A DNA stretch of 64,000 bases from Siphonodentalium dalli. Lineage: Eukaryota > Mollusca > Scaphopoda > Gadilida > Siphonodentaliidae. This document shows positions 55,459 through 64,000 of the stretch, in pieces (the stretch's first letter is position 1; each line of letters starts with the position of its first letter). The notes beneath the pieces are model-generated. The model saw only the letters and a list, made by a program, of their open reading frames with translations, did not search any database and had not been told where the DNA came from. The translations under genes were made by a program, and so were the position numbers. The stretch lies in assembly GCA_032622095.1 (NCBI GenBank), contig CP136065.1:247131474-247195473 (forward strand), written 5' to 3'.

Positions 55459-56226
55459 TTCTCTGTGCTTTTAAATTTCTATGGAATAACTGGAGGATAT
55501 TCATCATTATAGCATTTTAATGTGGGGGAGGGGTCTCTCTAGTAGACAGGTTGGGGGCTCTTTTCTAGGTTGGGGGCATTTTTGTAAGATGTGTGTCCTC
55601 CTTCAAAGGTCTATCTAGTTCTCTACCACAATTATAGTTTTAAAATATGCAGCAACAGAAATTTAAGTAAGAACTGCTTGATCTGCTAACCTGCATGAAC
55701 ATTAACATGATGTAATGAATTGTACCTGTCACATAAAAGTCATTGAGTTAGGTGTACCGTGTCAACAGCTAAATTAGGTCATTGTTTCATAAAATTTATA
55801 GCTGATTTATATAGCATTATATAGTGATGTTGAAAGACAGCATTAGTATTTATGTTGACAATGTTTTCAAAGACAGGAGTAACCAAAGTGTTTCCTCTGT
55901 AGTTCTGTTCAAATATCCGTGATTATTTGTTCTGAAAACTGTTCTGAATATATACTCATGAAGGTAATATTATAACTTTATTTAGCTTCTGTTTATTGAC
56001 AACATCCTGTTCAAAATGGCATAGTGTTTTTTCTCCTGCACGGTCTTGAAAGATAAAGAGAGGTAACAAAATCATGTGTGGGTGTTACCTGATAATATTT
56101 ACACTCCCTGAATGCAGGACGTTGGTTGGTAAAAATTACGCTGACCCCTACTTGCTTTCATTTTTGTGTAAATGCAACTTGCAACGAGTTACAAGAATAA
56201 TGTTGGAAGTGGGTGCTTAATGCTCT
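55459..56226. other. No gene recognised
   Basis: AT-rich, no repeats of note apart from a short 'ggttgggggc' pair at 55550. Confidence 0.45.
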
Positions 56227-56230
56227 TTAA

Positions 56231-56622
56231 CCCTTTACCCAACAAACCGGCCAAAACCGGCCAAATAAAGCTTCAACATCCTAAAATATCTTCGGTCTGT
56301 CTCAATAGAACCATACAAATATGGATATCATTGGAACCGGCTCCTTGGCCACATTGTGATAGTTACAGTTATACCCTGTGCCAATGCATTCTCTTATATA
56401 TGCGAGTCGACCATAGGTCGCCTCGCATATATAAGAGTATGCATTGGCCTAAAAAAAATCTTTTTTCAACACTTTTTACCATTTTTTCTTACATTCTTTA
56501 ACAATTTTATAATTTTTAATGTGTTAAGCCAATGCATTCTCTTATATATGCGAGGCGACCTATGGTCGACACGCATATATAAGAGAATGCATTGGCACAG
56601 GGCCCTTCTGTTGGGTAAAGGG
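56231..56622 (+). mobile_element. MITE family C, complete
   Basis: TTAA 56227-56230 and 56623-56626, CCCTTTACCCAACAAACCGG to TGTTGGGTAAAGGG. 'taatgctctttaa' on the left also follows the right end, consistent with a local duplication near the target. Confidence 0.92.
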
Positions 56623-56663
56623 TTAATGCTCTTTAAATCTGCCAGTTGACTCAGTTGAGAGTA

Positions 56664-56760
56664 AATATAAGTAATGGATGTTGATTTCGTGTTTCACACA
56701 AAATGTCAGACCAACTTGCATCCATACTCTCTGGAACCCAATCAAATCAACATTCATTTC
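56664..56760. mobile_element. Inverted-repeat element M, copy 2
   Basis: 'ggatgttgatttcgtgtttc' and 'aatcaaatcaacattcattt' parallel 27171-27270. Its TTAA (56761-56764) is occupied by the next family C element. Confidence 0.65.
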
Positions 56761-56764
56761 TTAA

Positions 56765-57156
56765 CCCTTTACCCAACAGAAGGGCCCTGTGCCAATGCAT
56801 TCTCTTATATATGCGAGTCGACCATAGGTCGCCTCGCATATATAAGAGAATGCATTGGCTTAACACATTAAAAATTATAAAATTGTTAAAGAATGTAAGA
56901 AAAAATGGTAAAAAGTGTTGAAAAAAGATTTTTTTTAGGCCAATGCATTCTCTTATATATGCGAGGCGACCTATGGTCGACTCGCATATATAAGAGAATG
57001 CATTGGCACAGGGCATAACTGTAACCATCACAATGTGGTCAATGAGGCGGTTCCAATGATACCCATATTTGTATGGTTCTATTGAGACAGACCGAAGATA
57101 TTTTAGGCTGTTGAAGCTTTATTTGGCCGGTTTTGGCCGGTTTGTTGGGTAAAGGG
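56765..57156 (-). mobile_element. MITE family C, complete, reverse
   Basis: TTAA 56761-56764 and 57157-57160. Both cassettes intact. Together with 56231-56622 it forms an inverted pair 138 bp apart. Confidence 0.92.
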
Positions 57157-57174
57157 TTAAATGGTAACAACAAA

Positions 57175-57620
57175 CATTTTATACCCCCTGTAACAAAGTT
57201 ATTGGTACATACTGGAATCAGCTTGTCTGTCCATCCATCTGTTTGTCTGTCCATCCGTGGATTCAACTTTGTCCAAGCTTGTATATACATGTATTCCTTT
57301 ATTTTTCAGTCAATGTTTTTGAAACTTGGCATAGATGTTTACTACCAAGAGAACCTGTGCACCTGTGGTTATGAGGTCCGTCCGACTCTTTTAGTGGAGT
57401 TATTTCCCTTTTCAACTTAGAAATTTATTTGCAACCCTGTAATTTTGTCCGAGCTTGTATTACGCATTTATAGGTCAATGTTTTTCAAACTTGGCACAAT
57501 TATTAACCTACATCGGAACCTATGTACCTGCGATTATGAGATCCATCCTACCATTTTTACTATAAATATCTCCCTTTTCACAATGTACGTAATTTTGTCA
57601 TTTTGTGCAAGCTTGCATTT
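57175..57620 (+). repeat. Interspersed repeat, two to three ~175-bp units
   Basis: 'gtctgtccatccatctgttt' head. Units share 'gtcaatgtttttgaaacttg' / 'gtcaatgtttttcaaacttg', 'gaacctgtgcacctg' and 'tatttcccttttcaa'. Typical dispersed animal repeat. Confidence 0.65.
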
Positions 57621-58079
57621 ATGAAAATATTTATTCTTTTATGATTAGAATAGATAGCATCATACCAGCTAAATATCATGTTTCGATTGTAACCAATAAG
57701 CAACAGCTGAGGAGATTTGTCTGTATGTTCAGGGACCAGCCTTGGGAGACATCTTCTTTCTTCTCCCTATAATGTACCACTTCTCCTTATTTTTGTCCTA
57801 GTGAGAAGTGATTCTCTCTCTCGTATACCTCTATGTATATTTCCAAACAGTTTATGTGTTTTTACTGATTATAATGGTATTATTAATGGTACTATTATAA
57901 ATGGGCTCTTGTATTGCATAATACTTATTGGATCACAGAAATGTGATGTTAGAGTGTAAATCAAACTAAAGCATTTATGACTTAATTCTACCTCATAACA
58001 TTTCTCCTTCTTATTTGAATTCTCTAGGCCCAGGGATGTGGCAACAGGAGGGGTGATGGGTTTGGTAAAAAATTTCAAC
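57621..58079. other. No gene recognised
   Basis: An 80-codon frame at 57717 lacks splice or family support. Confidence 0.45.
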
Positions 58080-58900
58080 AGTTGAAAATTTCATACCTGA
58101 CACAACATTAGATGGAAATTTCACATCAAAAATAGTTGTAGTTTGATTTTTTAAGATTTTATTAGGGGGGAATTTTTTGTTTTTAGATCAACATTTGCAT
58201 ATTTACCTACTTTTGGTAAAAATTTTGGACTGAAATGATCATCAGTTGGAAAATGTTCAACCAAGGGAAAGCTTGTATCCTGGTCGCTCCCCTGGGGCCA
58301 GTCAAAAACTGCTGGTTAATTTATGAAAACAATGTGGGCTGAAATGGTCATCAGTTGGAAATTTTCCAACCTAAGTGGAGGGTGTCAGGTTTGAAATTTC
58401 CAACACAAGGAAAGCTTGAGGCCAGTCTAGATGCTAGGATTTTGTTGTTCAGATTTCAAAAATTTTCACACCAGGCCAAACTATGGTCAGCCCATGTATC
58501 CTGGTCCATCCCCATGGCCAATAAAAAACTGCTAATTAGTTTAAGAAAACACAAGTTTACTACATTTGTCTAAATTGTGAAAATGAAATTGTCATCAGTT
58601 GGAAAATTTCCAACATAACGGGGGTACGAGGTTTGAAATTTCCAACACTATAGGAACGCTTGAGGTCAGTCCAGATGCTAGGATTTTGGTATTTTCTTAT
58701 TCAGATTTCCAAATTGTTTTTACACCGTGCCGAACCATGGTCGCTTGGTCTCTCACCCATGGCCCTGTCAATATGTCTGGAGCTAGACCACTAGATGTTA
58801 GGATTTATGCAATTATCAGGTTCAGCTCTGTAAATTTTCTCATACCAGGTATATTGAACTATGGTTCTGTTTTTCCATCTGACTATAGTGACTGCAAGAG
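58080..58900 (+). repeat. Degenerate ~230-bp repeat, three units
   Basis: 'aaatggtcatcagttggaaa', 'gaggtttgaaatttccaaca' and 'tagatgctaggattttg' recur at about 58230, 58340 and 58580, with decreasing similarity. Open frames across it are by-products. Confidence 0.7.
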
Positions 58901-59424
58901 CCATTAAGAATAGGCTATCAGGGGTAGTTGGTGTGAAAAGGGAGGCCGGGTGAATGGAATTCATCAAACTTGTGTTGGTCTGATTCAAGGTGGGGGGGGG
59001 GGGGGGGGGGGGTGCAATTGGAATTTGCAAGGTGTGGACATCCCCACCCCAATGGAAACCCTCCAGCCACATCCCTGTCCAGGCTAGTCCCTTTGTCCGT
59101 TAGTATATATAATCTTTTTTTATGTGAAGCACACTCACAAAGAAGCTTTATGCATTAGTTGTGCATACATTAGGATCTTTCTTATGCGCCTCGTACACAA
59201 ATTTCCATGCTAAATTTAACATTTAAATAGGCACTACCCTGGGGGGTAATTTTTACCCTTAATCAGACATTTAATTTACACATCTCTGCATTTTTAACCC
59301 AGAAATATAAAAGGATCCCTAGCTAGCTTCATCTTGAAAAGCTATAACTGTCAAAATTTAGATACTTGTTAAATTTCATATCAATTGTATGCATAAAGAT
59401 GGATAGGGCGGCCTGACTTGGTCG
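58901..59424. other. No gene; contains a ~22-base G run
   Basis: G run at 58992-59012 flanked by 'ttcaaggt' and 'tgcaattgg'. Otherwise plain sequence up to the family A duplication. Confidence 0.45.
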
Positions 59425-59677
59425 CAAGCCTTGAAATAGTGTGTCTGTCATTTGCAGAATGAGGTCCCCAGAGGGTGAATTTAGAGATGCTACCCTGCAT
59501 AATGGGCTAGCATCACCAAATTCACCCTCTGGGGACCTCATTCTGCTTACACCTCAGCAGAATGAGGTTCCCAGAGGGTGAATTTGGTGATGCTAGCCCG
59601 CTATGCGGGTTGCATCACTAAATTCACCCTCTGGGGACCTCATTCTGCAAATGACAGACACACTATTTCAAGGCTTG
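59425..59677. mobile_element. MITE family A, short form, complete
   Basis: Perfect 8-bp duplication CTTGGTCG (59417-59424, 59678-59685). CAAGCCTTGAAATAGTGTG to CACTATTTCAAGGCTTG. Two hairpins joined by 'gcttacacctcagcagaatg'. Confidence 0.94.
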
Positions 59678-59724
59678 CTTGGTCGATTATAAATAAGGAG
59701 GAGGCATGATTCTTACTCGGCTTG

Positions 59725-60060
59725 TTTGGTGAGATTTCATTGTTTCTTTAGATCCATGCATTCACATTGTTTCTTTAGATCCATGCATTCACATTTTTTA
59801 AAGGTCCTTCCTCTCTGTTAAATGTCCTCCAAGAGGGGACGGATTTGTAGATGGAATAATTGTGAAGTTTTTGTAAGTATTCAAATTCCTTCGTGACCAC
59901 TTGAATTGTTTATGCACATTATAGATAGAAAAATATAATTCTGACTGGGGTGGGTTTGTGAGTTTGGTTTTGAATTGTACATACACACTGTAGATAAAAA
60001 AGTATTATCCTGACTGGGGTGGGCTGTGAGTTTGGTTTCTTTTATGGTTTTTCCACTAAC
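59725..60060 (+). repeat. Short tandem duplications
   Basis: 'tttctttagatccatgcatt' twice (59740, 59771), and 'ctgactggggtgggt' / 'ctgactggggtgggc' units about 70 bp apart (59941, 60011). A G run follows at 60080. Confidence 0.7.
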
Positions 60061-60195
60061 TGGAATTACCTCTTTCAGGGGGGGGGGGGGGTAAGTTAAA
60101 GCTTTAGTGGGTATTTAAGTCATGTGTCCTGCAGACTATAGATAGAGACATAGATCAGGGCTTTTGCGCGACGGAAGTTGAAGTTTGAAGTTGAA

Positions 60196-60282
60196 GGCGA
60201 CAAGCCATATTTCCGACTAAGTCCTGAAAAATTACCCATAATTCTGCTGTGGTTAAGGAGTCGATTATTTAGGGCATTAATG
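60196..60282. mobile_element. MITE family B, right-arm fragment
   Basis: 'gacaagccatatttccgact' to 'ttagggcattaatg'. Confidence 0.75.
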
Positions 60283-60783
60283 TATCTGTAAACTATACAT
60301 AGAGAAAGATTTCATAATTCTTTTTGAGATAGGCTTGTGAGCTAGTTTATAAATAACCTCATCAGCAAGGAGGACGTGGAGTTTTTGTAAGTACTAAAAT
60401 CCTTGTTGCGAAACTATTGTTGACAATTCACCTAAAGAGCTTAACCCAAGCGAAATAAGTTACACTATATTTTAATAACTAAGTTACCATACTTAACAAG
60501 CAACCTAAGCCAATTTAAACTGACCTATGCTTTAGTACTAAGGCAGTTAGGCTTCCCTTGCTAAACTGTTATATTGTTGACTGGAGATAGAGAAGCAGGT
60601 GATGATTTGGGGTAGGGAAAAGTTAATTTTTTTGTAAATATTTAACAAATTATTCAGGGTTCCAGACCTCCAGTTACAACAACAACAACATAAAAATCTT
60701 ATTTAACATCACTGTTGGCTGTGCTATATTGAATTAAATGTTGAATGTTAAAATTTCTGTTGATTCAGATCAAGGTAGGAACA
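60283..60783. other. No recognised feature
   Basis: AT-rich, with no repeats matching other parts of the window. Confidence 0.45.
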
Positions 60784-60787
60784 TTAA

Positions 60788-61044
60788 ACCTTTCATGACG
60801 GGAGCTGCGCTGATGCAGCATTAAAGATCCTGTGCCAATGCATTCTCTTATATAAATGTGAGTCTCCCGTATGGAGCCTCATATATATAAGAGAATGTTT
60901 TTGCTTACAAAGTGAAGGTAAATATTGTTAGGCCAATGCATTATCTTATATATACGACGCTCCCTATGGGAGACCCTCATATATAAGAGAATGCATTGGC
61001 ACAGGGTTTTCGCAAAATTTCAGGAAGATCCAGTTTTGGAAGGG
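60788..61044 (+). mobile_element. MITE family D, complete
   Basis: TTAA 60784-60787 and 61045-61048, 'cctttcatgacgggagctgc', 'gcagcattaaagatcctg', two cassettes, 'tttcaggaagatccag', GGAAGGG. Confidence 0.88.
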
Positions 61045-61082
61045 TTAATAGTGACCTTAAGAAATATCTTACTGGTATTTAA

Positions 61083-61289
61083 CCCTTTCAGTGCCAAGTG
61101 CGATTTTTGTATCAACCCATATTTCCTTGATCATTTTTCAAATTTATTGATTATAATAATGTGATACATTGATGGAAAGAGCTCCAAGAGCTCTTTCCAT
61201 CAGTGTATCACATTATTATAATCAATAAATTTGAAAAATGATCAAGGAAATATGGGTTGATACAAAAATCGGACTTGTCACTGAAAGGG
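61083..61289. mobile_element. MITE family E, perfect-palindrome form without cassette
   Basis: TTAA 61079-61082 and 61290-61293. Arms of ~100 bp (CCCTTTCAGTGCCAAGTGCG, 'aatttattgattataataat') are almost perfectly complementary, meeting at gagctccaagagctc. Confidence 0.9.
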
Positions 61290-61576
61290 TTAAATTTACA
61301 CAGCATAAATTTCATCACGCACCCCCATGCTGTGTTAAATTTAAATCTGAGCTTAAATTGAGCATTATTTATGAATAATTAGAGTGATTACGAACAGAGT
61401 GACATTACGGTTGTGCATATACTGAGGGTAATTATATAATCGCATCACCAGAAACGGACTTACTACAAACATATAATTAGTATATTAGTATAATTTATAC
61501 ACATATTCTTCTTCATAATTGGTCACCATATAATTAATATATATTTGGGTGGTCTGTTCTAATTCATGGTCTGATT
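61290..61576. other. No recognised feature
   Basis: AT-rich interval. Confidence 0.4.
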
Positions 61577-62005
61577 GAAGCCTGAGTTTAGTGTGCCTGT
61601 CATTTGCAGAATGAGGTCCCCAGAGGGTAGATTTAGTTAAGCTATCCTGCTTAGTGGACTAGCATCACTAAATTCACCCTCTGGGGACCTCATTCTGCTT
61701 AGGCATCATCTTCTCTGGAAAGTTTCTTATTATTAAATTTCTGTAGAAACTTCTTCACATAGATTTTTTTAGTTTAGTTTAGTTTCTCTATGTCCCCGAT
61801 TGGCAGACGACACATTGCATAATTGAGATTCCACAATATTCACCATTTGGGAACTTCAGTCTGAGTCTAGGTCTCCCATAGCAGATGAGGCCATGCAGAA
61901 TGAGGTCCCCAGAGGGTGAATTTGGTGATGATAGTCCGCTATGCGGGATAGCATCACTAAATTCACCCTCTGGGGACCTCATTCTTCAAATGACAGGCAC
62001 TAAAC
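61577..62005 (+). mobile_element. MITE family A, long form, complete or nearly so
   Basis: 'aagcctgagtttagtgtgcc' to 'ggcactaaactcagactc', standard interior. The right TIR has become a small ctcaga triplication. Confidence 0.85.
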
Positions 62006-62075
62006 TCAGACTCAGACTCAGATATGATAAGTACTGTGTAAATTTTGTAAATCTTGTGACTGAAACATTAAAACA

Positions 62076-62490
62076 ACATGCATTCTCTTATATAAATGCG
62101 AGTCGACCATAGGTCGCCTCGCATATATAAGAGAATGCATTGGCCTAACAATTTTTCATCATTTGTTATTTTTTACAATTTTTTACAATTTTAATAATTT
62201 TTTCTTATATTCTTTAACAGACTTATTTTGTAGGTTTAGTGCCAGGGAATCTTACGTTTTTCATGGGCATCAAAATTATTACTATGAATACTTGGTGATA
62301 GTTTTGAGTTATAACATTATCCTAAGGTTTTATCCTGTTTGTTTTTAAATTTACTATAGCATGCTTAAGCATACCCAAAAAAAATTCAACCCAAAGAAAT
62401 ATAAAAAAAAAAAATATATATATTTTTTTAGGGCCGATTTTACAGACTGTAAATTAGGGCCGATGAGATCGGCCCCTGGCACTGAAAGGG
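62076..62490 (-). mobile_element. MITE family E with one cassette, left end lost
   Basis: A cassette at 62078-62142, then 'taggtttagtgccagggaat', 'agcatgcttaagcataccca' and the end GGCACTGAAAGGG with TTAA 62491-62494. It is the reverse counterpart of the nested copy at 26521-26862. Confidence 0.8.
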
Positions 62491-62557
62491 TTAATGTGCA
62501 CACCTTGTTGGACATGGGTCATAACTTAACATTGGCTCTTATTTTACAGTGTGTATG

Positions 62558-62672
62558 CCATAGTGTAATTTCTGAACGTGACACACTATATGAGAGGAGC
62601 TGTGGTGTACTCTCATAGTGTAATTTCTGAACGTGACACACTATATGAGAGGAGCTGTGGTGTACTCTTATC
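62558..62672 (+). repeat. 55-bp direct repeat, two copies
   Basis: 'atagtgtaatttctgaacgt' through 'gagctgtggtgtactct' at 62559 and 62614, nearly identical. Confidence 0.9.
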
Positions 62673-62834
62673 CTCTACATTTTACAGAGGAGTCAAAGAT
62701 TCTTTTGCTCCCAAAATAATTTTCTGATCGTGGCACCGATGATCGATTCGTTATGCTCACGGTACTGGGAATGCAGATGATGATAGAAAGTCACACCAAA
62801 CCCCTTTCAGATTAAAGCTCTTGATTGTCTTTAA

Positions 62835-63099
62835 CCATTTCATGATGTTCTGGTGTAGCATTAAAGATCCGGTGACAGTGTATTCTCTTATAAACGCAAG
62901 TCTCTTATAAACGCAAGTCTCCAAAAGGGAGCCTCGCATATATAAGAGAATTCACTGGCTTACAAGGCCAAGGTAAATATTGTTAGGCCAATGTATTCTC
63001 TTATATATGTGAGGCTCCCTATGGGAGACTCGCATATATAAGAGAATGCATTGGCACAGGGTTTTCGCAAAATTTCAGAAAGCTCCCGTCATAGAAGGA
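62835..63099 (+). mobile_element. MITE family D
   Basis: TTAA 62831-62834 and 63100-63103. The first cassette has an 'ataaacgcaagtctctt' duplication in its left arm and the second is intact. Right end 'tttcagaaagctcccgtc'. Confidence 0.85.
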
Positions 63100-63248
63100 T
63101 TAACACACTAACCAACTAGCCCCACTAACCAACTAACCCACAAACCAACTAGTCCAGTTTATTATGAGAAAAGTTCCAAAGGCAGAACAAATTGCAACAC
63201 GTTTTTTTTTTTTGGAAAGAGGACACCATGAGCAATCACTGGTAAAAT

Positions 63249-63540
63249 GCCAATGCATTCTCTTATTCCCATAGGGAACCTCACATATATAAGAGAATAC
63301 ATTCGCCTAACAATATTTACCTTGACCCGGTAAACCAGTGCATTCTCTTATTCCCATAGGGAACATCACATATATAAGAGAATACATTCGCCTAACAATA
63401 TTTACCTTGACCCGGTAAGCCATGCATTCTCTTATTCCCATAGGGAACCTCACATATATAAGAGAATACATTCGCCTAACAATATTTACCTTGACCCAGT
63501 AAACCAGTGCATTCTCTTAAATATGGGAGGCTCGCATATG
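63249..63540 (-). mobile_element. MITE family D with tandemly amplified cassette (left part)
   Basis: Three ~85-bp tandem units (63249, 63335, 63420), each a shortened cassette 'gcattctcttattcccatag' plus 'cctaacaatatttaccttg', then the start of a fourth cassette. Continues beyond the inserted SINE at 63941. Confidence 0.8.
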
Positions 63541-63925
63541 TGGAGCTCCGTGGTCCAGTGGTTAGTGTGTCAGACTTGCCTTTGCTGTTAACACAGCTAG
63601 ACGAGTACGCAGCCCACCGCTGATCTAATGTAAGTTTCACACAGCAGTGGCTTTGGCCGATTTGATAGACATGCAATTGCCGGATTGTACGCTGTTCATA
63701 TTTCGTGCCAAGTTGTCACCCTTGAGCAAGGTCGCTAATACTGCGTCAAAAAGGATACCTGATTTGAGCAGTGAAAGATCTTGTCAGTATGCTAGCCACA
63801 TTGTGGCTGTACCTCCCCCTATCTATGAGGAGCAGTAGATGGTTGCTGAGTGTTCAGGCTCATCAGGGTAATAATTGTCCAACATATTGGAACATGGTAC
63901 CTGTAGAATGCGTGTGATAAATGGA
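63541..63925 (+). repeat. SINE-like repeat, copy 2, inserted in MITE D
   Basis: Head 'tggagctccgtggtccagtg' with 'gttagtgtgtcagact', body 'gctagccacattgtggctgt', tail near 'gcgtgtgataaatgg'. D sequence lies on both sides ('ggctcgcatat' before, 'tatataagagaatgcactgg' after), so the SINE split the cassette. Confidence 0.75.
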
Positions 63926-63940
63926 TCGATTATTATTAAT

Positions 63941-64000
63941 ATTTATATAAGAGAATGCACTGGCACAGGATCTTTAATGCTGCACCAGCTCATGTCATGA
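63941..64000 (-). mobile_element. MITE family D, continuation after the SINE, cut by window edge
   Basis: 'tatataagagaatgcactgg', 'cacaggatctttaatgctgc' and 'accagctcatgtcatga' are the distal part of a reverse family D copy. Confidence 0.8.

Noticed and set aside
16130-57156. Many 60-100-codon frames containing CILLYMRVDHRSPRIYKRMH or INPLPNKPAKTGQIKLQ
   Set aside because: These are translations of the palindromic cassette and family C sequence. They repeat wherever the MITE occurs and are read on both strands.
63541-63615. Functional tRNA gene
   Set aside because: Only the 5' A-box region resembles a tRNA. No B box or acceptor-stem closure found, and a second copy shows it is the head of a SINE.

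Overview
This is AT-rich nuclear DNA of an animal, most likely a marine mollusc. The evidence is spliced coding exons with GT/AG junctions, several tandem satellites, a dense layer of short non-autonomous DNA transposons (MITEs), a tRNA-like SINE, and interspersed repeats of a kind I associate with molluscs (an 'agctcacctgag' head followed by gtccgtcc runs). The species call is an inference. Nothing looks bacterial or viral.

Coding content is very small. The best gene is the 3' end of a plus-strand gene at 875-9377. Its four exons (875-1048, 1802-1957, 3636-3715, 9121-9377) join in phase with consensus splice sites and end at a TAG, giving 221 complete residues of a protein I do not recognise. 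Its introns are filled by a degenerate repeat (1140-1790), a 48-bp minisatellite that copies the 3' splice site of the next exon (2270-3630), and a 4-kb array of a 32-bp unit (4620-8640). Two decayed copies of last-exon sequence lie just after the stop. A possible first coding exon of another gene is at 29131-29193, and a possible acidic exon on the minus strand is at 42290-42428. Both are weak.

The rest is repeats. Large arrays: 32-bp (4620-8640), 30-bp (12911-15346), 46-bp (31526-38953, split by a 1,065-bp insertion), a GC-rich array with CTCF-like cores (49914-50645), and a ~200-bp repeat (53500-54480). Transposon families, named here by letter: A (hAT-like, 8-bp target duplications, TIR CAAGCCT), B (Tc1/mariner-like, TA target, nearly perfect ~215-bp palindrome), and C, D, E, I and L (TTAA target and CCC- or CTC-type ends, piggyBac-like). 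There are also two hAT-like deletion derivatives, J and K with long TIRs, and smaller palindromes. No transposase gene is visible, so all copies would depend on enzymes encoded elsewhere.

The most unusual feature is a palindromic cassette of about 66 bp (CCAATGCATTCTCTTATATA at the left, its complement at the right). It is carried, usually twice per element, by at least four families whose outer termini are otherwise different (C, D, E, J). It occurs roughly thirty times here. Many elements are nested, and two related 'empty' sites in the window confirm precise insertion at TTAA.
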